Assembly: GCF_001553345.1 (NCBI RefSeq)
Contig: NZ_KQ960752.1
Location: 1 to 21,903, forward strand
Length of the DNA stretch: 21,903 nucleotides
Direction: 5' to 3'
DNA from: Veillonella sp. DNF00869
GTDB taxonomy: Bacteria > Bacillota > Negativicutes > Veillonellales > Veillonellaceae
Positions 1-5,646 of this stretch are shown in pieces. The first letter of the stretch is position 1. Every line of letters starts with the position of its first letter. A program made the position numbers and the translations under genes. The notes under the pieces were generated by a model that was given only the letters and a program-made list of their open reading frames with translations, did not search any database and had not been told where the DNA came from.

Positions 1-60
1 GTGACCGATAGTACCAATGTTAACGTGTGGTTTATTACGTTCGAACTTTGCTTTTGCCAT
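1..60 (-). CDS. tuf: Elongation factor Tu, N-terminal 20 codons only (cut by window edge)
   Basis: Reading the minus strand from position 60 gives [20 protein letters not shown], the near-invariant start of bacterial EF-Tu up to the beginning of the P-loop region. EF-Tu is the cytoplasmic GTPase that delivers aminoacyl-tRNA to the ribosome. The ATG is preceded by a strong Shine-Dalgarno (AAGGAGG, about 9 bases upstream). The rest of the gene lies outside the window. It has its own promoter at 104-132, but it also sits downstream of a Yip1-like gene and a five-tRNA cluster in the same direction. That resembles the tRNA-tufB arrangement of enterobacteria. Confidence 0.93.
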   Translation of the reverse strand, partial: MAKAKFERNKPHVNIGTIGH

Positions 61-103
61 TGTTAAAATAGCCTCCTTCATTACAAAAAAACTAATTACC
101 TTT

Positions 104-132
104 ATTATATATGATTAAATAGAGAAATACAA
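104..132 (-). promoter_or_regulatory. Probable sigma-70-type promoter of tuf
   Basis: On the minus strand there is a -35 TTGTAT (127-132), a 17-base spacer and a perfect -10 TATAAT (104-109). Transcription would start near position 97 and give a leader of about 37 bases containing the tuf ribosome binding site. The -10 and spacing are strong, the -35 is weak. Confidence 0.6.
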
Positions 133-162
133 ATACACTTTACTTATTTTATAGGAATTACA

Positions 163-206
163 GGTGCTTTCATTCCACTTATCGGATATTTCTGTGAAAG
201 CCTAAC
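163..206. other. Intergenic stem-loop between the Yip1-like gene and tuf
   Basis: GCTTTCA at 165-171 pairs with TGAAAGC at 194-200, and the stem may extend outward with a short bulge. No T-run follows on either strand, so it is not an obvious intrinsic terminator. It lies upstream of the proposed tuf -35. It may be an RNA processing site or a weak terminator, but its role is unknown. Apart from this stem, the one at 259-286 and the tuf promoter, nothing else was seen in 61-299. Confidence 0.3.
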
Positions 207-258
207 CTCTGTTCCTCATTACATTTTATATAAGTAATTCAACATATATTCCGAGAAC

Positions 259-286
259 ATACTATATAGGCGGCACAATATAGTAT
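259..286 (-). terminator. Stem-loop just after the Yip1-like gene
   Basis: ATACTATAT (259-267) and ATATAGTAT (278-286) form a perfect 9-bp inverted repeat with a 10-base loop. It begins 14 bases after the stop codon of the membrane protein gene. The stem is AT-rich and the following minus-strand sequence (GTTCTCGG) has no long T-run. It is therefore a weak or atypical terminator candidate. Confidence 0.35.
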
Positions 287-299
287 TCTAGCGCATAAC

Positions 300-923
300 T
301 TACAAATATCTCAGCATATATTCTAAAATAATTTGCACAATACCAGTACCTAGCAATAATAGAAATACTTTCATTAGGGTACTTTTAATAATACGAGCCA
401 TCAGGGATAGATTCATGTAGAAAATCCAGATGGCCACTGCAAAGAAAGCCCCTATGAAGAGCCAAATAAGTTCCATACCGTAGGATGTTGCTAGGAAAAA
501 ACCTGTCCCAAAAAACGGCAACAAGAGCACGCCTAATACTACGCCATATACATTGGTGATGACCTTGCCGTAGATGAATCCTTTCACCACATCTGTCCAA
601 GTCGCCTCACCTGTTGTCAATTTGTATAAGCCGAAGAAAATCGCACTGTTAAACAAAATGGACACCGCTTGAAATAGGAAAAAGACGATGGCCAAACCTA
701 TGATAATGGCCGACCCTAAGGCGTCAATCTCACGATAATAGGCAGGCATGAAAAAGCCTACCAACGGCAGTACTAAAGTAGCCACCAATAAACAGAATAC
801 CACTTCCAGACCAAAATAGGTAAGTAAACCTTTTTTTATCGTTCCATGCTCTGCAATTTGATCAAATCCCCTACTCTTAGGGTGCCAAATTAATTCTTTT
901 AAATCATTAAACCATGTTGTCAT
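300..923 (-). CDS. Yip1-family-like multi-pass membrane protein
   Basis: The 207-residue protein has a short cytoplasmic-looking N-terminus (WFNDLKELIWHPKSRGFDQI) and about five hydrophobic segments, near residues 36-58, 70-98, 122-145, 150-172 and 184-203. The N-terminal pattern (a 'hP' motif after an amphipathic stretch, then a G-rich multi-spanning domain) resembles bacterial YIP1 family proteins, whose function is mostly unknown. The family call is by eye and tentative, but the membrane topology is clear. The gene has its own promoter (1001-1029) and a hairpin in its leader. It sits between a tRNA cluster and tuf. No catalytic motif is visible. Confidence 0.75.
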   Translation of the reverse strand: MTTWFNDLKELIWHPKSRGFDQIAEHGTIKKGLLTYFGLEVVFCLLVATLVLPLVGFFMPAYYREIDALGSAIIIGLAIVFFLFQAVSILFNSAIFFGLYKLTTGEATWTDVVKGFIYGKVITNVYGVVLGVLLLPFFGTGFFLATSYGMELIWLFIGAFFAVAIWIFYMNLSLMARIIKSTLMKVFLLLLGTGIVQIILEYMLRYL

Positions 924-953
924 ATGTACCTCGTATTCTTAATACATAATGGT

Positions 954-983
954 GCAACTCTATCTCATTTTACATAGAGTTGC
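954..983. promoter_or_regulatory. Perfect 10-bp inverted repeat in the leader of the Yip1-like gene
   Basis: GCAACTCTAT (954-963) and ATAGAGTTGC (974-983) are perfect inverted arms with a 10-base loop. They lie between the promoter at 1001-1029 and the start codon at 923, so the hairpin would form in the 5' untranslated RNA starting about a dozen bases after the predicted transcription start. It could be an operator, an RNA-stability hairpin or an attenuator. No T-run follows it. Confidence 0.5.
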
Positions 984-1000
984 CATATTTCTATATCTTC

Positions 1001-1029
1001 ATTATACAAAGTCAAACTAGGAATTTCAA
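1001..1029 (-). promoter_or_regulatory. Sigma-70-type promoter of the Yip1-like gene
   Basis: On the minus strand there is TTGAAA (1024-1029), exactly 17 bases, then TATAAT (1001-1006). This is a near-consensus promoter placed between the tRNA-cluster terminator and the membrane protein gene. The gene is therefore likely transcribed independently of the tRNAs. Confidence 0.7.
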
Positions 1030-1050
1030 TGTATATCTAATTTCGGACAT

Positions 1051-1074
1051 AAAAAAATCCCCACCTAAGTGAGG
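1051..1074 (-). terminator. Intrinsic terminator of the tRNA cluster
   Basis: On the minus strand CCTCAC-TTAG-GTGGGG forms a 6-bp stem with one G-U pair and a 4-base loop (1059-1074). It is followed by A and seven T residues (1051-1057). It starts a few bases after the CCA end of the last tRNA. Confidence 0.85.
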
Positions 1075-1078
1075 TTAT

Positions 1079-1155
1079 TGGTGGCGGCACACGGATTTGA
1101 ACCGCGGACACACCGGGTATGAACCGATTGCTCTAGCCAACTGAGCTATGCCGCC
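1079..1155 (-). tRNA. tRNA-Met (CAT), elongator type
   Basis: The 77-base cloverleaf has acceptor stem GGCGGCA/TGCCGCC, discriminator A and an encoded CCA. The anticodon loop contains CAT within GGTTCATACCC. A fully paired position 1-72 separates it from the initiator tRNA in the same cluster. An isoleucine tRNA with a modified CAT anticodon cannot be fully excluded, but the sequence matches elongator methionine tRNA. Confidence 0.9.
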
Positions 1156-1162
1156 AAGTATA

Positions 1163-1238
1163 TGGAGCTAGTGACCGGGATTGAACCGGTGACCTTATCC
1201 TTACCAAGGATACGCTCTGCCGACTGAGCTACACCAGC
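1163..1238 (-). tRNA. tRNA-Thr (GGT)
   Basis: The 76-base cloverleaf has acceptor GCTGGTG/CACTAGC (one G-U pair), discriminator T and an encoded CCA. The anticodon stem ATCC/GGAT encloses a loop with GGT. It is the fourth tRNA in the transcribed order. Confidence 0.93.
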
Positions 1239-1264
1239 ACTATTCAATCACTAACGAATTAACA

Positions 1265-1340
<76 letters not shown>

Positions 1341-1347
1341 ATGAAAA

Positions 1348-1432
<85 letters not shown>

Positions 1433-1439
1433 AAAAAAA

Positions 1440-1515
1440 TGGAGCTGGCGATAGGAATTGAACCCACAACCTGCTGATTACAAGTCAGCTGCTCTACCGA
1501 TTGAGCTACGCCAGC
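1440..1515 (-). tRNA. tRNA-Thr (TGT)
   Basis: This 76-base tRNA is the first of the cluster, about 15 bases after the consensus promoter -10. The acceptor is GCTGGCG/CGCCAGC, the anticodon loop CTTGTAA contains TGT, and CCA is encoded. Confidence 0.94.
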
Positions 1516-1529
1516 ACATTTACGTACAT

Positions 1530-1558
1530 ATTATATATGTCTTTATGTAGTTTGTCAA
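1530..1558 (-). promoter_or_regulatory. Perfect-consensus promoter of the five-tRNA cluster
   Basis: On the minus strand there is TTGACA (1553-1558), exactly 17 bases, then TATAAT (1530-1535). This is a full consensus sigma-70-type promoter, as expected for a stable RNA operon. Transcription would start near 1523, a few bases before tRNA-Thr(TGT). Confidence 0.88.
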
Positions 1559-1592
1559 GAACTTTTTTCTACTCCGTAGTCCTGTTCTTGAC
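1554..1592. repeat. 9-bp inverted repeat overlapping the -35 of the tRNA promoter
   Basis: GTCAAGAAC (1554-1562) and GTTCTTGAC (1584-1592) are perfect inverted arms 21 bases apart. One arm overlaps the TTGACA box of the tRNA promoter. The symmetry duplicates a TTGAC on each strand. It may be a protein binding site or a chance product of duplicated promoter sequence. Nothing further was recognised in 1593-1800. Confidence 0.4.
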
Positions 1593-1802
1593 TACTTTGA
1601 TATAATACCACATTTATGATTCCTAACGCAAGTGTTTTATAAAAAATTTTTTAACTTTTTTCAGAAAATTTTGTCATACCTCTCAAACAATACATTATAA
1701 CACCACTTTGGATAGGAATAGGTTCGTTCTTTATTACATTTATTACTGACATGTCAAAAATTTAGCCTAATTATATAGAGCTTACCGTTGCAACAGTAGT
1801 AT

Positions 1803-1825
1803 TTCACAACAAAATATGGTATACT
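1803..1825 (+). promoter_or_regulatory. Candidate extended -10 promoter of the antisense RNA
   Basis: On the plus strand TATGGTATACT carries a TG one base before the -10 TATACT (1820-1825), an extended -10 element. No good -35 is visible at the proper distance. Transcription would start near 1832, immediately past the T-run that ends the opposing toxin message. Confidence 0.5.
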
Positions 1826-1833
1826 AAATATAT

Positions 1834-1872
1834 AAAAAGAAGAGCCATCAACGTTTGATCGGCGTTAGGCTC
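1834..1872 (-). terminator. Terminator of the small-peptide message
   Basis: On the minus strand GAGCC (1868-1872) pairs with GGCTC (1842-1846), and the inner arms ATCAA/TTGAT extend the stem with an 8-base bulge. CTTC and a T-run (T5 at 1834-1838) follow. One arm is also part of a 14-base segment that can pair with the 5' leader of the same message, so terminator folding and long-range pairing are mutually exclusive. Confidence 0.6.
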
Positions 1873-1900
1873 ATCTCAAGAAAGTTTGAAATGAAAATGT

Positions 1901-1944
1901 GCCTAACGTATTAAGGTGACCAGACCTTATTCGTTAGGCTTTTT
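1901..1944 (+). terminator. Strong intrinsic terminator of the antisense RNA
   Basis: On the plus strand GCCTAACG (1901-1908) pairs with CGTTAGGC (1932-1939), and the inner AAGGT/ACCTT adds five more pairs. Five T residues follow (1940-1944). It lies directly after the stop codon of the opposing 26-residue peptide gene. Confidence 0.8.
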
Positions 1945-1946
1945 CA

Positions 1947-2027
1947 TTACTTATATAGTAAATCTAAAAGTGCTATGATCAGCATAGCAATTTGTATCAG
2001 TAAAGATAATATTGCAAGCCTCTTCAT
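1947..2027 (-). CDS. 26-residue hydrophobic peptide, candidate type I toxin
   Basis: A start at 2027 gives MKRLAILSLLIQIAMLI followed by IALLDLLYK and stop. It is a single membrane-spanning helix with two basic residues at the N-terminus and YK at the end, the usual form of Gram-positive type I toxins and small 'holin-like toxin' peptides. The ribosome binding site GGAGGTGAT, three bases before ATG, is a full 9-base match to the 16S 3' end, which is strong evidence that the peptide is translated. A promoter lies at 2100-2128. The message can fold its own 5' and 3' ends together, and a convergent antisense RNA covers its 3' end. The reading frame and RBS are seen. Toxicity is inferred from the arrangement. 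Confidence 0.7.
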   Translation of the reverse strand: MKRLAILSLLIQIAMLIIALLDLLYK

Positions 2028-2040
2028 AGTATCACCTCCC

Positions 2041-2055
2041 TCCTACAATGTAGGA
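2041..2055 (-). promoter_or_regulatory. RBS-proximal hairpin in the small-peptide leader
   Basis: TCCTAC-ATT-GTAGGA is a perfect 6-bp hairpin whose 3' arm runs into the Shine-Dalgarno tract (GGAGGGAGGTGAT). It could shift between free and occluded ribosome-binding states. Just upstream, the 14 bases at 2057-2070 are complementary (one G-U pair) to 1864-1877 in the 3' untranslated region. Confidence 0.5.
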
Positions 2056-2099
2056 AGAGATGAACCTAACAATACGTTAATAGCCCTTCTAATAATATT

Positions 2100-2128
2100 A
2101 TTATACCATAAATTCCTCAAATCGTTAA
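2100..2128 (-). promoter_or_regulatory. Promoter of the small-peptide message
   Basis: On the minus strand there is TTAACG (2123-2128), a 17-base spacer ending in TGG, and TATAAT (2100-2105). That is a consensus -10 with the extended TG element and a moderate -35. Transcription would start near 2093 and give a message of about 260 bases. Confidence 0.7.
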
Positions 2129-2149
2129 TTTTTTAATAGATCAAAATCT

Positions 2150-2236
2150 CTAAGGAACGCAATTACGAGTAGTAGCCTTATGGCGTTGCTATATCAAATT
2201 TATACAAACACAAGAAGAGCACGGCGCACCCCCCAA
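2150..2236. repeat. Interspersed repeat, copy A (truncated)
   Basis: This copy has the same leader as the copy at 21771 (CTAAGGA-CG--A-TTACGAGTAG-AGCCTT-TGGCG), then AAGAAGAGCACGG and a C-run that looks like the left arm of the family hairpin. No right arm follows. The sequence instead passes straight into copy B at about 2234, so this copy is cut by its neighbour. Confidence 0.65.
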
Positions 2237-2370
2237 GCGACGCAATTTTGCGTAGTAGCCTTGTGGCTTTCTCTTACTGACTATATCACACAAATGTAAG
2301 AAGACCGTAACACACCCCTGAACAAGCATAACCACTGTATAGCTTGAGAAGGGGTGTGTTACGGTCTTCA
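2234..2370. repeat. Interspersed repeat, copy B, with 20-bp hairpin
   Basis: The leader part (about 2234-2299) contains ACGCAATTTTGCGT (an inverted repeat) and AGCC-TTGT-GGCT. It is followed by a long hairpin with perfect 20-base arms at 2300-2319 and 2350-2369 (GAAGACCGTAACACACCCCT and its complement). The inner CAAGC/GCTTG adds a 5-bp stem around the loop ATAACCACTGTATA. It lies 33 bases after the stop codon of the hyp-operon secreted protein, so it may also act as that operon's terminator or RNA end. The same hairpin recurs at 10863-10934. Confidence 0.85.
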
Positions 2371-2401
2371 CTTTATATAATTTAATTAAGAAAGCCACAG
2401 G

Positions 2402-3814
2402 CTACATAGCCGAAACAAGTTCGCTTTTCTTTTGGTTGGACAATAATATTTCTCTAATAAATTTATCATCCAATGTAAACAACAAATAGGTATGTTCTAG
2501 TACTGGATGGCGATAGCCATACACTACACCTTTACTACTATCATGATGATTAGCAGGTTCTTCAAAATCTGGCACTCCGTAGAGATAGAGCAGTAAGTAT
2601 TTAGAATCTCCTAGTGAAATGCCGCGTTTCGTCGTACCAAGCGATGAGTTGATCATGACACGAGTGATTTCGTGTTCCTTGTTATATGCGATTACTACAT
2701 CCTTATAGCCTAAAAATTCCTGACCATACACCTTGCCTCTTTCTTCCCAAGATCGATTTGGATCATTGGTAAAGGTATCACCTAATCGGTATCCCATCAA
2801 AGAGAAATCTGATTCTGTCATGGTATTAGGCTTAAACGTTTCTAATGTAGTGGCTGGTATAGCAAAACGAGGCCAGTCATGACCCGCAATCATTCCCAAA
2901 TGCGTGACTTTCCCCTGCTTCAATGAAAGCCATACATAACCCACAGAACTGTTAGAACCTGCTAAAGAGTCACTAGTATAGGTATTCTTCACCAACTGTG
3001 AAAACTCCTCTTTTTGAATAGAGATTTTTTTATTTTCTGTTATAGTTTTTTCTTTACCAATTACGCCTTCATATAGCCACAACAAAGAACCATCTGTATT
3101 GTCTCGCCACATAGCTCGTGGTGCACCCCAAGCAAAGAGCACTTCACTACGCGTCGCTCCTACATGAACATCTTCATGTAAGAAAATACTAGGCTTATCT
3201 GTCCACAATAACTCAATGGGATATTTAGAAGCTTTAGAAACTTTAGACTTTTTTGCATCTTCCGTATCTTCTACCGCCTTGTTAGACTCACTAGATGCCT
3301 TCTGTTCCTCTTTACCATTGGTCTTATTATCTTTAGATACTTTAGTTTCCTTAGCTTTCTCAGCGCTACCTGTTTCTAGCGTACTTTCCACAGCGGAATC
3401 TACATCCAACATATCACCAGCATGTGTTTCAGCAGCTTTTTGTTTACCTATAGCCTCTAGCTTTTCTTTCAGTACATCCACATCTGGAAATACCCACGGT
3501 TCATGTTGTTTCCCCTCTACACGAGTTTTTGCTTCCCCTGCAAGAGCTTTCACAAATTCATCTGTAATCACAAGAGGGGGCACTCGTTTAGCTGTAAATG
3601 CAGTTCCCACTAGATCAAGTTGTTCTGCTTCGCCTTCCTGAAAGGAAGCTTTCTTCTCTTTTATAAATTTTCTAAGCGCCAACTCTTCTGACATACGTGC
3701 AGTGTCAGCACTGGTATTGATAGATACCTCATGACCCAGTACAATCTGTGGCTGTAACACCACTATTCCTGCTATTATCATAGCCCCTAAGGCAGCTTTC
3801 CAATTAGCTTTCAT
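2402..3814 (-). CDS. Secreted protein of unknown function with BamE/SmpA-like motifs
   Basis: The 470-residue protein begins with a signal peptide (MKANWK, then a hydrophobic core to about residue 26, VLGHEV as likely cleavage region). No lipobox cysteine is present. Residues 150-196 are a Lys/Glu/Ser-rich linker. Residues 217-250 (HVGATRSEVLFAWGAP...WLYEG) and 398-435 (GISLGDSKYLLLYLYGVP...YGY) follow the pattern of the SmpA/OmlA/BamE fold: 'G-t--eV---lG-P---------W-Y'. BamE-like domains are found in envelope proteins, but these two are seen only as motifs. The start at 3814 overlaps the end of hypB by 11 bases and has an AGAGGAG ribosome binding site, so it is probably co-translated. Function is unknown. 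Confidence 0.85.
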   Translation of the reverse strand: MKANWKAALGAMIIAGIVVLQPQIVLGHEVSINTSADTARMSEELALRKFIKEKKASFQEGEAEQLDLVGTAFTAKRVPPLVITDEFVKALAGEAKTRVEGKQHEPWVFPDVDVLKEKLEAIGKQKAAETHAGDMLDVDSAVESTLETGSAEKAKETKVSKDNKTNGKEEQKASSESNKAVEDTEDAKKSKVSKASKYPIELLWTDKPSIFLHEDVHVGATRSEVLFAWGAPRAMWRDNTDGSLLWLYEGVIGKEKTITENKKISIQKEEFSQLVKNTYTSDSLAGSNSSVGYVWLSLKQGKVTHLGMIAGHDWPRFAIPATTLETFKPNTMTESDFSLMGYRLGDTFTNDPNRSWEERGKVYGQEFLGYKDVVIAYNKEHEITRVMINSSLGTTKRGISLGDSKYLLLYLYGVPDFEEPANHHDSSKGVVYGYRHPVLEHTYLLFTLDDKFIREILLSNQKKSELVSAM

Positions 3815-4469
3815 TGTTACGTCGCTCCTCTAATTTTTCTTTCACCCAAGTAATCCAAGGTGAAAGCCCTGCTTCCTGAGTGCAACTCACCTGAAAAATA
3901 GGCACACCTGGTTGTAAGGAGTTAATATCCCGCATGGCCTCATCCATTTTAAATGGTACATAAGGCAATAAATCAACTTTGTTCAACAATACTGCTGCTG
4001 ACTCTTTAAAAATCAAAGGATATTTTAATGGCTTATCTTCTCCTTCTGTAATAGAAAGAACAGTCACTTTCATATCTTCACCAATAAAAAATTCTGCTGG
4101 GCATACTAAATTGCCCACATTTTCAATGATGATTAAATCCAACGCATCCAAATCTAGTTCAGCAATAGCCTCACGAATCATATTCGCATCTAAATGGCAA
4201 CCTCCGACTGTATTGATTTGAATCACTGGTACACCTGTGGCATGAATGCGCTCCGCATCTTTATCCGTGAACAAATCACCTTCAATAACAGCAATGCGAT
4301 AGTCCTTGGACAACGTTTGCAAAGTCGCCTCTAATAGAGATGTTTTACCCGCCCCTGGTGATCCTAATAAGTTCATCACCAAAATGCGTTTATCTTTAAA
4401 TTGTTTTTGTAGTGTTTCTGCAATGGCATCATTTTTAGCCAATACATTTGTCATTACTTGTACTTCCAT
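3804..4469 (-). CDS. hypB: Hydrogenase/urease nickel incorporation GTPase HypB
   Basis: The 221-residue SIMIBI-class GTPase has Walker A GSPGAGKT at 36-43, the metal-site segment GGCHLD (C91, H92), a second site VGNLVCPAEF (C123) and NKVD at 163-166. HypB works with HypA to load nickel into [NiFe] hydrogenase large subunits. The metal residues at the G-domain dimer interface are present. There is no N-terminal CXXCGC motif and no His-rich nickel store, so this is the short form. The start at 4469 has AAAGGAG five bases upstream. It follows hypA by 9 bases and overlaps the next gene. No hypC-F or hydrogenase genes lie in the window. Confidence 0.95.
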   Translation of the reverse strand: MEVQVMTNVLAKNDAIAETLQKQFKDKRILVMNLLGSPGAGKTSLLEATLQTLSKDYRIAVIEGDLFTDKDAERIHATGVPVIQINTVGGCHLDANMIREAIAELDLDALDLIIIENVGNLVCPAEFFIGEDMKVTVLSITEGEDKPLKYPLIFKESAAVLLNKVDLLPYVPFKMDEAMRDINSLQPGVPIFQVSCTQEAGLSPWITWVKEKLEERRNNES

Positions 4470-4478
4470 GATACTCCT

Positions 4479-4820
4479 TTAATCCATATCGATGGATGCC
4501 ACACGCAATTCACGACCTTGCAATTCTTCTACAGCAAAGCTATTACAGTGTGGACATACATGGCGATATCGGTCCATTGAAAACTCTTGATGGCAATCCA
4601 AGCAACGCCCTTTCATAGGAATCAATTCTATCTCTAGCTTCGCTCCTTGTGCCGCCGTTCCTTGTGTCACTGCATCAAAGCAAAAATGCAACGCTTCTGA
4701 TTCTACCCCAGATAAAACACCAATCTGTACTTGTATAGCATGTATGATACTGCCTTCGTTAGCTTTCAATGTATCTAATGCCACATCTACAATTCCCTCA
4801 GCAATGGCCATTTCGTGCAT
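4479..4820 (-). CDS. hypA: Hydrogenase nickel incorporation protein HypA
   Basis: The predicted 113-residue protein begins MHEMAIAEGIVD, the standard HypA N-terminus in which Met1-His2 forms the nickel site. I chose this ATG over one four codons upstream (4832, giving MRHI first) because the native N-terminus is functionally required. GAGG lies six bases before it. The zinc site is C73-X2-C76 ... C89-X2-C92 (RCLDC, CPHC). HypA delivers nickel to the hydrogenase precursor together with HypB. The gene overlaps the 3' end of folD by 23 bases, so the two are translationally coupled. Confidence 0.93.
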   Translation of the reverse strand: MHEMAIAEGIVDVALDTLKANEGSIIHAIQVQIGVLSGVESEALHFCFDAVTQGTAAQGAKLEIELIPMKGRCLDCHQEFSMDRYRHVCPHCNSFAVEELQGRELRVASIDMD

Positions 4821-5646
4821 AATATGCCTCATATAATCCTTCTAGCATCATGGTAGTAGTCACAGAACCAACCCCACCTGGTACAGGTGTAATCGCAGAG
4901 GCTACTTCACTAGCAGAAGCAAATTCCACATCACCTACGGTTTGTCCATCTAGGTCATTGATTCCCACATCAATCACTACACACTCTGGCTTCAACATAG
5001 ACCCATGTACCATATGCGCTTTACCCACAGCAGCAATCACCACGTCAGCTTGCAACAATTCAGCTTCTAAATTTTCCGTTTTAGAATGGCAGATTGTCAC
5101 TGTGGCATTGCGTTCTAGCGCCAATAGTGCTACTGGTTTCCCTACGACTTGGCTACGACCTAGGACAACAACTTTTTTGCCAGAAAAGGAGATGCCATAA
5201 TGATCTACGATTGCCATGCAAGCCTTTGGCGTACATGGTACATAACCACCTTTACCAGAGCTAACTAAACCAATATTATAGGTCGTTAAGCCATCAATAT
5301 CTTTTCTTGGATCTAAGGCTCCAATCACCGCTTCACTGTCGATATGTGTTGGCATCGGCATTAATGGCAATACGCCGTAGATACGTTCATCTGTGTTAAA
5401 TTTGTGAATCACCGCTTCTACCTCTTCTTGCGTAGCTGTTTCTGGCAATTCTACTAATTCAGTACCGAAATTTGCCCCTTTTGCTACCTTTTCCATGAAA
5501 GTAGCATACATTTTGGCAGCACTATCGTCTCCAACTAACAAAATACCTAGGGTAATCGTTATACCTTGGTCTATCAAAGCTTGCATTTTTTCCTGCAACA
5601 CCGCTTTTCGCGCCTGAGCTACAGGCTTACCTAATAATTCTATCAT
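4798..5646 (-). CDS. folD: FolD-type methylenetetrahydrofolate dehydrogenase, cyclohydrolase site altered
   Basis: The 282 residues match the FolD family over their full length: N-terminal catalytic domain, KDIDGLTTYN (115-124, with the conserved Asp118), PCTPKACM, the Rossmann motif VVLGRSQVVGKP, and TPVPGGVGSVTTTMM near the end. FolD interconverts 5,10-methylene-, methenyl- and 10-formyl-tetrahydrofolate using NAD(P). The tyrosine of the YxxxK motif is present (Y47) but the catalytic lysine is Met51. The usual VQLPLP segment reads PLMPMP, so the conserved Gln is Leu95. Both residues are needed for cyclohydrolase activity in studied enzymes, so this one may be a dehydrogenase only, or have another role. 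It overlaps hypA. RBS AAGGAGAGG precedes the start at 5646. No clear promoter was recognised in 5647-5744. Confidence 0.9.
   Translation of the reverse strand: MIELLGKPVAQARKAVLQEKMQALIDQGITITLGILLVGDDSAAKMYATFMEKVAKGANFGTELVELPETATQEEVEAVIHKFNTDERIYGVLPLMPMPTHIDSEAVIGALDPRKDIDGLTTYNIGLVSSGKGGYVPCTPKACMAIVDHYGISFSGKKVVVLGRSQVVGKPVALLALERNATVTICHSKTENLEAELLQADVVIAAVGKAHMVHGSMLKPECVVIDVGINDLDGQTVGDVEFASASEVASAITPVPGGVGSVTTTMMLEGLYEAYYARNGHC

Larger units (their letters stand above)
1832..1944 (+). ncRNA. Candidate antisense (antitoxin) RNA of a type I toxin-antitoxin locus
   Basis: A plus-strand RNA of about 113 bases is predicted from an extended -10 promoter at 1820-1825 to a strong intrinsic terminator ending at 1944. 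It would be fully complementary to the 3' untranslated part of the convergent small-peptide message and stop 3 bases before that peptide's stop codon. This 3'-overlap geometry is that of txpA/RatA and bsrG/SR4 in Bacillus. The RNA also contains two copies of a GTTAGGC motif that can pair with the message. The existence of the RNA is inferred from promoter, terminator and position, not observed. Confidence 0.55.

Noticed and set aside
2300..2369. Long hairpin as a simple intrinsic terminator only
   Set aside because: Neither strand has a proper T-run after the stem, and the same hairpin with loop and leader occurs elsewhere. A repeat element fits better, although a terminating function is not excluded.
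2189..2398. 69-codon minus-strand reading frame across the repeat region
   Set aside because: It runs through the inverted-repeat arms of copies A and B, has no convincing RBS and resembles no protein. The repeat explains the sequence.
3216..3641. 141-codon plus-strand open frame inside the secreted-protein gene
   Set aside because: It is antisense to the Lys/Glu/Ser-rich linker and has a Ser-rich composition typical of such a shadow.
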